DNA of 64,000 bases from Paraphysoderma sedebokerense. Taxonomy: Eukaryota > Blastocladiomycota > Physodermatomycetes > Physodermatales > Physodermataceae. Below, piece by piece: positions 1 through 11,520 of this stretch. The notes under the pieces were generated by a model. It made no database searches. It was not told the DNA's origin and saw nothing but the letters and a program-made list of their open reading frames with translations. The translations under genes and the position numbers were made by a program. Numbering within the stretch: the stretch's first letter is position 1; every line of letters begins with the position of its first letter. The stretch is taken from assembly GCA_025602915.1 (NCBI GenBank), contig JAHLJZ010000023.1, positions 62,001 to 126,000 of the forward strand, read 5' to 3'.

Positions 1-998
1 TGTTCAATGGTATCAACGTGGTCTACTTTTTCGTCCCAATCCCAATGTTTAGGAGGGTTATAGACTTCGACTGCATCACTGTCATCCGAAAGGTTGGCCG
101 GTTCCCTCGCGAATTCCTTTTTCTTCCCTTTCACTCGGTTTCCGTTGGGTGCCATTTGATCATTTTCGACTTTTTGAGTATTTTCGGCAGAGATATTGCG
201 AGATCTTGTACCCTTTTCAGTGAGTGTCGAGGTCGGAGAAGGCGGAGATTGTTGGTGTTGTTGATTGATTTTAGCATCAGCACTCAGTTTCGCTTTTTTA
301 AGTGGTGGAGATTTTCGACTGTCGGAGATATTGACTTCTTTCCCTGTTGATGACACTGGTGATTCTTCATATTCTGACACTGAATGGCGACGGTTGGTGG
401 GACTTGCACCATTTAAGACATCTTCGTCCTTCCGCTGACGAACAGAGTCCATACTTATTTTATCAGCACCGTTTACAGATTTTTGATATTCAAGCAGGAG
501 TTCCGGAGCTAATCTGGAAGATATAGCACCAATCAAAAGATTAACTCTGGGAAGCGCCATGAATATACTCCCAAATCCATAAATGGAATAAACGTACAAA
601 TCTTCAGCACGGACCCATGAATTGTCCTCATCAGGATACCCTTTCCACTTGACATAGTATTGCAATTTTCCCTAAAAGAATAAACAATCATCAACACATA
701 GCAAAGGAACATGTTACTCGGATATTCAGCACAGAGTAACAAGAAATCCCGACGATTCTTTCTGATAATGAAAACTCTTTACGAGAAAGAACAGTACCCT
801 GAATTTCCGGTGCCCAAGGATAGACTCGATCTCGAACTCTTCCTCGCCACCGACATCCCCACTTCCGGCTTCACGATCTGAGTTACGCTGTTGAGTTTCC
901 AAAGGTTTTCCTTCTATGGGTTGGGAGCTTTTAGAAGGCGAAGAGAGTTGTCGTGACGGGGAAGGATGCGGTTTGTCGGATGGGGAGGATGCTGGCAT
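1..998 (-). CDS. HP1: Heterochromatin protein 1 (chromodomain), unit 1, cut by window start
   Basis: Same gene as the complete copy at 23156-24503. Visible exons on the minus strand are 798-998 (start codon, Ser/Pro-rich N-terminus and first strand of the chromodomain), 598-671 (core of the chromodomain, YYVKWKGYPDEDNSW) and 1-513 (end of the chromodomain, disordered hinge and first half of the chromo shadow domain). The last two exons, which finish the chromo shadow domain, lie left of base 1. Because unit 1 should extend about 1150 bp further left, this copy is probably complete in the genome, and only the window cuts it. Confidence 0.85.
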
Positions 999-1605
999 TT
1001 CAGTGTCAGCTTCAGAGGGGCGGGCAGCGCGGAAAATATTTGGGAGTATGGAGGAGAACAGTTTGGCTATCTGGAGTCTCTGAGGAGGGAATTCGCTGAG
1101 GCGAGATGAATGGATGTGGGTGTAACTGGAGCGGAATAGAAAGAGGGTCAGATATAGATCTGGATTCGATCGGATTGAATGGGGTTGCTATATTGCTATA
1201 TTGGTATTTGGTATTTATCAATGAATCAACACAAGCAGGTTGGAAGAGGACACGGGCAGTGAATCCGGTGAGCGCGTGAACCAAAGCTACAATGCATTTC
1301 AATTTTCATTACTCTTACCCTTAATGAATTGATGCATTAAATTCTCAATATCAGCAAGTGTAGCTGGAACTTTGTCCGTATTATTCCGACTCTTTAAATT
1401 TATTATAACAGTGCTCAGTCAATCTAGCAAATTAAAATGAAACCACCAAGCCAAATCCGTTGCCTGCGCCACTGCAATCTGCATCCAAGGACTCGTCGAG
1501 GTGGCGGCTGACAAATTTTCTGTTCAGTCAAATCTTAAAAGTGGTCAAAAGTTGAACCAATTTTTCATCGATTACTTTGTTCTTTAACAACAAGGGTGTT
1601 TACTG
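999..1605. promoter_or_regulatory. Divergent promoter region between HP1 and RAD26, unit 1
   Basis: These 607 bp lie between two start codons pointing away from each other, so both promoters must be here. No clear TATA box or other element stands out. A 96-codon minus-strand reading frame inside it (1012-1302) has no recognisable similarity and is probably chance. Confidence 0.45.
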
Positions 1606-4600
1606 ATGTCGTCTAAAAATGGCGATGCTAAGAAAGATTCTAACAAGAATGCCTTCAGAATTGACACTTCGGCCATAGAGCAGGCCAGCATCAATGATCA
1701 ACCTTCCGAGCTTCAGGAATTGTCTGATCTACTCGGCATCGGAGTTTTCAATCAAGATGACTTGGAACGTGGGGTGATGCAGCAGGTATATTAGAAAGCT
1801 GTTGATAACGACGATGAGACGGAGAAATGGGAAGAGGATGCACCCCGTACATCTGGCCTGAAGCTAACCAACCTATATCTTGGTCATCATGACGTTACAA
1901 TTTATGTAGGTTGACAAACAACTCGTAGAGAGGGACAACGCAAATGATGAACGCCGATTGCAAAAAAGTAGATCTGAAATCAGGTAATCTGCCACTTTTT
2001 AAGCGACGATCATGGAAAAGCCCACCGATTACCTTTCATCAGCTCGATTCGCAACAAATTATCACTGATTCAATCAAGGCTAAACAATCCCAGCTCAAAA
2101 GTTTCGGAAAAAATAATACTAAAAGAACGAATACAGTCGTTGGTATGGACGCTAGATCAGATGCCTGATTGACAACATTAATTAATCGTTGACCCGTTTC
2201 AGAACACCCATTTGAAAGAATTGCAACAAGACGAGAAGCAAATTCTTGACAGGATAAATGAACGTAACGCTAGCGTGGATGGTAGTACTTGACAATTTCT
2301 CATCATGATTAAAGAAGTAGCATCAATCTGACATATATCCATCGCAGGGAGATCGGCACCTGTTGAAAGTGAAAGGGACAGATTAATCAGAACCGGCAAA
2401 ATTACGCCATTTACGAACATCGGCATAAGTAGGTTGAACTTACGTAAAATCACTTTTTGACATTGATGATGCTTAACCAGGAACAGACAATAGCGAGGAC
2501 CTTCAACAAGAGCACCTTTCTCCAGTAACTACAAGAGAGAATGATCAAGAGTTACCGGTAGACACGGGCTGTCGCACGGAATCTGCAGATTCCGATTCGG
2601 ACGGCAGCGCTCACAATTTCTACGAGAGCCAGCCCATCAGGAAACGAAGACGACTAACCAATAGAAAGTCAGGAAGACTGCAGGAAGATTCGGACGCCGA
2701 ATATACCCCACCAATGCGTAAAACACCCGCAAAAGAATCGAAAGTGCCGCGGGGGAATGTCGAAGAAGAAGACAAAGCACTTGAATCGGATTCTATTGTT
2801 CGAGATGCTGAGCTTTATGTGGAGGACGAAGTTGAGGAAGAGTATTTAGATGACGACGTATCTTCCGACGATTTGGATGACGAAACAGAATCACAAAAAA
2901 GGCACAGAGTACAGCATTCCTCGACGCATTACGACGACGGCGACGAGCCGCTCTACCAAAATCGTCTTTTTAACTGGGCTAGACGTCGCTACATGCTTCG
3001 GCATCGTGCCTCGGGCACGCACATTGAAGAAATGGATGATATAGACGAATTCACAGATCGCTATCCAGATTTTGATCCGGAGGAAGAGTCTCATCTACCT
3101 TCGCGCCATGGGGAAGTCGCACTTTCTGATGCTTTAAAAATCCCTTGTGAAATATACGATAGTCTCTTTCAGTATCAAAGAACGTGTCTAACATGGTTGT
3201 GGGAACTTCATTCGCAAGAAGTGGGTGGGATCATTGGCGATGAAATGGGTTTGGGCAAGACTGTGCAAATCGCTGCGTACCTTTCCGCCCTTCACTACTC
3301 GCGTTTGATGGTAAAACCGGCGTTAGTCGTTTGTCCAGCAACTGTCATGAAGCAGTGGGTCAAGGAATTTAGAAGGTGGTGGCCACCATTTCGATGCGTA
3401 GTGCTACACTCAAGTGGAAGCGGGGCGAACAGATTAGGTACTTGGACGTCTCGAAATAGTCAAGATGATTCTGACAGTGAAGAGTATGATTACGGATCAC
3501 CTCCAAGGAGAAAAACTTACAAAAATGAACGGAACTGGGCGGATCAGGTAGTAAATAGAGTGTTTGAAAAAGGTATCTCTTCCTTACGAGACAATCTTTA
3601 TTTATTTTTAATACATATTGCCTTTTCTCGTCTGAACAGGTCATATTCTGGTAACAACGTATAGCGGCCTGCGCACATATCGTAGTCAGCTACTTCACCG
3701 CGAATGGTCATATGTAGTTTTGGACGAAGGGCATAAAATACGGAATCCCGATGCTGACATAACGCTAACATGCAAACAGTTAAAAGTAAGTCTAGCGCAT
3801 CCCTACCATACGGGGATTATACCTTGTGTTATTCATGTGATATTCCATACATAATTATAGACTCCGCATCGAATTATCTTATCTGGCACTCCTATACAAA
3901 ATAATCTGACGGAACTTTGGTCGTTATTCGATTTTGTATTCCCCGGTCGCCTGGGGGTACGTATTGACTAGGATAAAAGTCCTTATCTCGTCACGGGTTT
4001 TGCTAATTTTATTTCGAATAGACACTGCCTGTTTTCCAGACAGAATTTGCTGTTCCGATCAACCTGGGAGGTTACGCTAATGCGTCCAATATACAAGTGC
4101 AAATGGCTTACAAGTGCGCTTGCGTTTTGCGGGACTTGATTAATCCTTATTTATTAAGGCGGATGAAAGCGGATGTGGCGAAGCAGTTGCCAATGAAAAG
4201 AGAGCAGGTGAGCTTTTTGAATTGTCTGGCGATGACTCCTTCTTGCTCGCTAAAGCTTATACATCTCACATTTCAGGTTTTATTTTGTCGTTTGACGGAT
4301 TCTCAAAGAAAGGTGTATCAAGAGTTCCTTAAGTCGAAAGATATGCAGTCAATATTCGAAGGAAGGCGACAAGTTTTGTATGGCATCGATATTCTTCGCA
4401 AAATCTGTAACCACCCGGATTTGCTCTATTTAAAGTCGCCGCAGAAGGTATCAGTTCTACTATCCGTCCTACACTCTAATCTTACTGAACCTACCCGCTA
4501 TTTGATAGATTGACGACTTCGGTGATTACACCAAATCAGGCAAAATGGTGGTTGTTAAGGCCTTGCTGGAGCTTTGGTATAAACAAGGACATAAAGTGTT

Positions 4601-6509
4601 ATTGTTTACTCAAACGAGGCAGGTGCAGGATATAATGGAACGGTTCATCAGAACTTTAGGTGCCTTAACGTGTATTTATATATTTTTAGAAAGAACATTA
4701 TTCACAGATTTCCATTTCAGGTTATCAATATTACAGGATGGATGGTACCACACCAATCAAGAACCGGATGGCTAAAGTGGATGACTTTAACAATCGACCG
4801 AATGTTTTCTTATTTATATTGACCACAAAGGTTGGAGGATTGGGCGTCAACCTGACAGGAGCAAACAGAGTTATTATATTCGATCCTGACTGGGTTCGTT
4901 ATTTGAGTTTATTTTCATCAAAGTGATTGTATCCTTAAGCTTGTCCCCGTTAAAAATCATTAGAATCCATCCACGGACTTGCAAGCGCGGGAAAGGGCAT
5001 GGCGGTTGGGTCAGAAGAAGGATGTAACTATTTATCGACTAATGACGTCAGGCACCATAGAAGAGAAGATTTACCATCGCCAAATATTTAAGCAATTTTT
5101 GACAAATAAGATCTTGAAAGATCCGAAACAACGGAGATTCTTCAAAGTTTGTTGCAAACATATCCAACTCAATCTTCTCGCAGGATGTGAATCTAATATG
5201 ACTTTTTGGACCAGATGAATGATTTAAGAGATTTGTTCACGCTGGGTGGAGAGGACGCGGACACCACCGAAACGGTGGATTTATTCGCTGGATCCGAAAT
5301 AAACATGAATGGAGAAGAAAAATATCAGGACACAGGAGACAACTCCGCAGCGACACGATCAAAAATGAAGGGGAAAGAAAAGGTGACTGAATCTGAAAGG
5401 CAAGCTGGTGGGTCCGATGAGTTGAGGGATGTTGCTGGGATTGATAAATTTGAAGAATTGTATCCTTTTCTTTGCTCGAATCCGTCTGATTTGTTAAAAG
5501 AGGTAGTTTTCCTTAACCATTTAACTTCGGCAGCAAGCCACCCGAAACGGCTGAAAGCGAACCAATGTCAACCTCAAATGCCAGTACCACCGAAGAGGGT
5601 ACCCCTGCTGCAGACGCGGATGAATCGCGTGTATTGAAAAGTCTATTTGAAATGACCGGTATCCATTCAGCAATCCATCATGATAAAATCATCGAATCTT
5701 CCAGACAGGAGCATTTAATCATCGAGAAAGAAGGTACTTTTCTCGGTTATTCGGCTTGCCACTCGGTTATTACTAATAGTCTATTGTTGATCAAAGCATC
5801 TCGGGTTGCTAATAGAGCTATAGCTGCGTTGAAGGAGTCTCAGAAACGAAGGCGAAGGCAGGACGTTTCTATCCCAACCTGGACGGGACGATCTGGTACG
5901 AACATCAATTGGGACTGCTAATCTTACGTCTGCCAAAGGGCTAACAAACTTAAATAGGTGCTGCTGGCGGGCCCTCGAAACGTCGCTTTGGGGCTGCAAA
6001 AAATCCGGCGTTTGCAGTAGTATCTCTGTCTGGTGATTCTAGTAATGGCGAAAGTCCTCAAAGTGTAGGATTGTTTGGGGCTGGAAGGGCGTCTGCGAGT
6101 TCAAGCAGTAGCGCGGCGCTTCTGAATAAACTGCGAGAAAGGAATGCTTTGGAAACCAATAGCACCGGACAAATTGCCGGCGGCGGTATGTATTTCCCTT
6201 GACCTCTGATCACGGCGTGCCAATTTCCTTCTCACGCGCCTTTTTATTTTATACATTCTGCTTTATTAAGATCCGGAACACACTTTATGTTCAACCAATA
6301 TCGAATCTCTCGTCGTCAACATACGAGATTTCCTATACCAGAATGGAGGACGCGCAACATCCAGTGACATCATAAAACATTTCAAAATGAAACTTAAAGA
6401 GGATGATGTTATTGTCTTTAGGAAAATGTTGAAAGGCATTGCAGATTTTGAACAGTCAACGGGTACGGGTGGCAAAGGATTTTGGAATTTGAAGACAGAA
6501 TTTTATTGA
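1606..6509 (+). CDS. RAD26: Rad26/CSB (ERCC6) SNF2-family ATPase, unit 1
   Basis: DNA-dependent ATPase of transcription-coupled nucleotide excision repair; the family binds stalled RNA polymerase II in the nucleus. The start at 1606 gives the family's N-terminal signature ([18 protein letters not shown]). A long acidic region precedes the helicase core. Walker A motif GDEMGLGKT lies near 3235-3262 and the DEGH box near 3720. The C-terminal helicase lobe has [20 protein letters not shown], a [18 protein letters not shown] segment and [16 protein letters not shown] (about 4550-5040). The end (6270-6506) is a winged-helix-like domain, as in human CSB, with stop TGA at 6507. At least ten short introns interrupt it. 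The downstream neighbour SWT1 also acts in transcription quality control. SNF2 relatives other than CSB are unlikely given the N- and C-terminal signatures. Confidence 0.9.
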
Positions 6510-7313
6510 TGAATCAACGGATATTTATGTCATTTGCCGGCACCACGATACGTTGTAAATATGCATTTGAACTTACTGTGTCAAATAATTGTAAGAATAC
6601 TACTTCTGTTGCAGGTATAACTTAATGTGTATTGAATGGATGATGTACAGAAGATATGGATTATCACGTTAAGATCGTAAATCCAAACTTTCGACGCGCA
6701 CATTCTCGCTCAATTTTTATAAGCCCTGAGAAGATGATTGGTGCTACTTGTCCTCATCTCATCGGAGAGTGAATTATGTATATCTTATTTCATCCTGGAT
6801 TGTCAACATCAGGAGCAAGATAGCGTAAGAGGAGTGCGAAAAAAGACCCTGTTGCGTGATTATGGCTAGAGCAGTAGAGCCAAGCGCAGCATACAAACGA
6901 AACTTCATTGTTATATTTAAATTACACTGATGCCATACAAAATCCGATATTGCGAGAGAAGCAAAGATAGTTATGAAGCGGACTGGCGAAATGAACGAAG
7001 GACGCGGGCCTCGAGTCTCGCAAAAGGTGGAGGCGGCAGGAAAGTAACCACCCTCGGTCGATGCCTCTAACTTCTGCTATTTCATATCAATATTGGATGT
7101 GAACAAACGCATGTCACACTCCTCCTAGGAACGCTTTAAATTGATCACAGATACATCGTTTTATTTTGTGGTCCTCTCTCCGTCGCTTCACGACGCTTGC
7201 ACTCTTTATTCAACATTTCGTCGTCAGTTGATACATTGGATTCCTCCTCATCTACAACTAGTTATTAACTGAAACCTCTGAAATACGTTGATTTCAGAAT
7301 ATTGCTTTTTACT
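6510..7313. other. Intergenic, RAD26 to SWT1, unit 1
   Basis: 804 bp between two plus-strand genes. It must hold the RAD26 3' UTR and the SWT1 promoter. No RNA gene, repeat or open frame with recognisable similarity was seen. Confidence 0.6.
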
Positions 7314-9535
7314 ATGGATCGGCAAAACTTGCTTCCGAAGTCTGTGGATGTTGTACCGATGGACATTGATGATGATAACATCCGACACGTTATCAGGCAA
7401 GAAATCACAGAATTTCGAAGTGTACATAAAGACTTCAGTCCGGCAAAATCACCTGCATTCCATCCAAAATTAGAAGGAGCGGCACCTGAATTCTCTCCAT
7501 CGTCACAGCATGAATATCGCCCCGATGAAATGGATGTTGACTTCGACGACTTCATTCAGGTCATCGAAAGTCATGATATCGCCTCAAGCGGGTTTGGCTT
7601 GACTGTCGAACATGGAGAGAACATTTATGAAACAGTTGGAATAGTTGTCGACACTAATTGGCTGTTATCCCATGGAGGATGGCTGCATGAACTACTTGGC
7701 TTACTAAGTACATATCAACTGTCCAGAGTTTATGTTTGTGTACCTTGGATTTGTCTGGCAGAGTTAGACGGCATTCAGGTGAGTTGTTACATTCCTTCTA
7801 TATTATCAGTTCTCAGTTAACAACGGTTGGGTAAACTCTTATCTTTAAGAAATCAAATAAGCGATCAACTGGAGGAATATCGGCCATTGCTCGAAAAGCT
7901 ATTAAGTGGCTGTACGCGTTGTTTCGACGTAAGACGACTGGATTGAAGGGTCAGAAAATTAGTGAATGTATCAGCGGTAAGTTGTTCTTCATCCAGCCGC
8001 TAACCGGTTCTGTTATACTGATATTATCCGAAAGCTGAGCTGCAGGTTTGTTTTGTCATTCCAGTTTTTCGAAATCCCGCAACAGCGTCCGAGATCTGTA
8101 TATTGACTTGACTGAGCTTTCGACACTCAGTGTAATGACGACAAAATACTTGATTACTGTCGTTATTTGTCGGCTCATAATTGGAGAACTGTTTTATTAT
8201 CAGAAGACAACAATCTCTGTGTCAAGGCTCTCGTGCATGGGATCGATACGATGTCGAAAGCTGATGATGCGCCATCAGGTTTTCTACACAAAATTGCTGG
8301 AAATTATGTAAAAGTCAATTCTAACAGCAATTCGGTGATATCAGACACATACCATTATCAGCAGGAAATTCTAAATCAAGTGAATCATATTTCGGCATCG
8401 ACACCTTCACTTCATAGTGCGGTCGCCCCGAATAATGATTTAAGTGCTACAGGGTGGGAGGGTCTTGGGGTGAATATCATCCATTATACAAACGATAGTT
8501 TGATGGACATTGTCAACGGAAGATTTCAGGAACCCGGTGCCTTAGGCAACACTACCTTATCACCTAGCGTCCATCGCCAGCTGTCGCTACCTTCGAATCC
8601 AATATCATTTCAGAATGTACCACCCCCACAGAATTCACAAGAGCATAGTCAAGCTTTTAATTTCTGGTCATTTCCAAATGACAAACATGATTCATTCGCC
8701 GGAGGACAAATCCAGTCTCATTTGAGCGCAGCTGCTAGCGTTAATCCCTCAATTACTCTGCCACCCTATGAACCAGACCACTATTGCGCTGCAACTTCTA
8801 ATAAACTGACAAAATCTACATCCCCGCATGTTGCAACGCAAACTGCTCATTCAGCAGGAAGTGTTATTGATCCGTCGGGACAGTGTTATACTAATCGGGA
8901 CCGGACGCCTCAATTACCTCAATCGCATTCTATGTCTCCTGGTCTATCTATGTCATATCCAGTTTCACTACCTCCTGCCGTTTCTTTGATTTATGAGATG
9001 TATCATTTCACAGTGTGCGTCGTTGGTTTTGTTGTCGTCTCCGAATTAAGAAAAAGGTTGGGCGAAGATTGGCCATTTGTTGTAATATCCAAACCTCCGT
9101 GGTCTTTAAGCGGGTTGGTTTCGATGTTAGAAAGACATTGGATTTCCGTGTGAGTGATTTTGCTGGTTTTATCAGCAATCATGTTGCAGGTTCTAATTCT
9201 TGCCCTTTAACAGATTCACCGATGTTCTTCCCCGCCCCCTTAAAAGCCGATTGCCAGAATACTGTAGTTTCACTGACACGATTGAAAGCTCGCTAAGGAA
9301 TTACAACCTCCAACTGACATTATTTGATCCATCAAAGTATACGGATCCAAAGGCGATACCAGATATATCTAATATCGATCGTGATCCTCAACTAGTTCGA
9401 GGAAAATTATACAAGAAGGATGCGACAAAATTCTTGAATATATGTCGTGACTTGACAATTGGTTGTCATGAACAAGACAAAATGGAAGTAATCAGATACA
9501 TGAAGGAGTGGGAGCGTAGATTACAGGCGATGTGA
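7314..9535 (+). CDS. SWT1: SWT1-like PIN-domain endoribonuclease, unit 1
   Basis: Likely nuclear RNA endonuclease of the Swt1 family, which in yeast clears defective transcripts at the nuclear pore. The PIN domain begins near residue 108 with GIVVDTNWLLSH (catalytic Asp near residue 113). It continues with VCVPWICLAELDGIQ (conserved Glu), a basic helix ISAIARKAIKWLYALF, NDDKILDYCRYL and VLLSEDNNLCVKALVH (about 8120-8240), all in the family order. A long Ser/Pro/Asn-rich linker follows, then a helical C-terminal part to the stop at 9533-9535. The start at 7314 is the first ATG in frame. Introns sit near 7776-7848, 7972-8120 and 9150-9220; the exact joint near 8110 is uncertain. Another PIN-domain protein (Smg6-like) is less likely because of the ARKAI and DNNL signatures. 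Confidence 0.8.
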
Positions 9536-9965
9536 CATCCATTTACAGATTTGATTTACCGTAGCTTTGCAGTGATATCCATCTATGTATGTGTACCATT
9601 TGTATACCCCTTCAGCCACTGTAGATTAATTTAGCCGTAGACAAATGTAAAGATTAAAGTCGTCCAGAATGTATCGAATTCGAATCAATGTGTCTTGAGC
9701 TAGGCTCCAGATTCTGCTACTTCCCACTGATTCTTTTGCGTACCCCAAATTTTCATCAAGTTTTATTTATTTTTGTGTCTGAAAGTTAATGTATGGAGAA
9801 TACATGTTCTCTATAAAATTTGATTTATTGTGGACGCAAGCCAGAACAATAGGTGCGGAGTGGCTGAAGCAGATTGCCACTGCGGCAACTCTGCTGATCC
9901 ATTTAAATTCAAATTATTGTCAATTCAATTCACATCTTAATAGATATATCTTGCAGACAGAAAGA
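9536..9965. other. Intergenic, SWT1 to transporter-like gene, unit 1
   Basis: 430 bp of AT-rich DNA between two plus-strand genes. Nothing beyond presumed UTR and promoter sequence was recognised. Confidence 0.55.
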
Positions 9966-11279
9966 ATGTGTGCATCGTTTCTACCTTCAAGGCCTACTCC
10001 TGTATGTTTATTGTCATCGTTTGGTCGCTGCGTTCACTTTTTTCTGACAAATACTTGCTTTCTTAGTACCTGATACGGCCCAGACCGATACCGTCTTTCT
10101 TCTACCTCTCTTCATCAATCCTAATTTATTTTACTACTCCGTCATCTTTGCACGATTCTTCGACTGCCTTTCCGTTTTTCCTCACATTCTTTTCCTTCTT
10201 GACAACTTGGTTCATTTGTTTCCTCAAGTCCATATGGATTCCGAATCCGAAAGATGACATATTTTCACCAAGCACCTGGAGAGAAAGACTGAAAACTTAT
10301 GGATTTTTAGGAGTTATTTGGGTGGGAAGCATATTGTGTGATCGCCTGTTTTTGGAAAGTGACGATGCGATGACTTTAATTGGAGTCAAGGTACATAGAT
10401 TATCAGTGTCATCTGACAATCGTTCTTCGCACATTCGTTTTTGTTGCTATGCTTATTGCGCATATGACAGAAGTCGTTACTGACATAAGATTTTGTAGGC
10501 AATTCTACCAATCTTAGTTCATTTTTTATCTCGTAAATACACCCTTCGGCGAGGGACTACCACCGCCCTCCTCACTACATTATCTCTTTTATTCGTCGGA
10601 GCAATTATCATCTCTACCTCTTCAAGTCGTGTGTCTAGTTTTGGAATTATTGTGTTAGGAATTATAAGTGCTTCTTGTACAAGTGTTGCGTTTGTGTTTA
10701 TGGAGAAAGTTTTAATGGATACTACCAAGGACCCTTGGGTAAGTCGATGTCATTTAGTATATGGAACCGGTTTCTACTTCCGTCATTATTTGGTTAAGTG
10801 AATTTGTAATTAATCGGAATTGATCTAACTATTGATGCTCTTGGGTTATTTCAATTGCCCACGAACGATGGCTGCAGGTTTTCGTCACAGATTACATTCC
10901 ACTCTCTACCATCCTTTCCTTCGTCCTTTTCCTGCTCTTCGAATCTTACCGATTTCCGTTCACACAAATCAATACTCACTTTACGCCAATGATTCAATCA
11001 TCTGTGCTGACCGCTATCTACTTAATCTCCACTTCCTTCCTTATAAGTTGCTTGTCAAGTATTAGTTTCTCGGTGTTCAGTACTCTGCGAGATTCTATAT
11101 TTTTTATATTCTTTTGGGCTTATTACACCAGTCAAGTCAGACCTTGGGGTGTTATTGGTTTGATCAGTATTTGGGCAGGTGTTTGGAGATTCAATATTGG
11201 GACTGGGGAAGGAATGAATAATGATGGGGCAAGATATGTTCAATTGGGTGTAGTTAGTGATGACAGTGCTGTCTCGTGA
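9966..11279 (+). CDS. Multi-pass membrane protein, drug/metabolite transporter-like, unit 1
   Basis: Four exons (9966-10001, 10067-10390, 10499-10738, 10878-11279) sum to 1002 bases, an exact frame, giving 333 residues. About eight to ten hydrophobic segments fill the protein, for example PFFLTFFSFLTTWFICFL, TYGFLGVIWVGSIL and FGIIVLGIISASCTSVAFVF. A segment ending the core (FSVFSTLRDSIFFIFFWAYY, then PWGVIGLISIWAGV) resembles the last helices of nucleotide-sugar/triose-phosphate translocators of the drug/metabolite transporter superfamily. Size and helix density fit that superfamily, but I see no motif that names a substrate. The tail is short and polar. It converges on KEX2, with 241 bp between the stops. 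Confidence 0.65.
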
Positions 11280-11520
11280 ATGAATGTAAAATGTATACCT
11301 TTGACATGTAACTCTGCTAATAACATTGGCCAATATATAGTGAATCATCTATGCACTTTGGCAATTGAATGAAATTTTCAGCGACTCTAAATTTTATTTG
11401 ATATATATCAGAATTGGCAGTTTGGTCATAACGGTTTCCCATTATCTTTAGTTTCATCACATGTTTTCCACACACTCTTATTATGCGAGCACTTTAACTA
11501 TCAAATAAAGCAAGAGCTAC

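Noticed and set aside
1012-1302. 96-codon minus-strand frame upstream of HP1
   Set aside because: Separated from the HP1 start by a stop and without similarity; more likely leader or promoter DNA.
9860-9940. Stretch GTGCGGAGTGGCTGAAGCAG resembling the 5' part of a tRNA
   Set aside because: No matching anticodon stem, T arm or acceptor strand follows.
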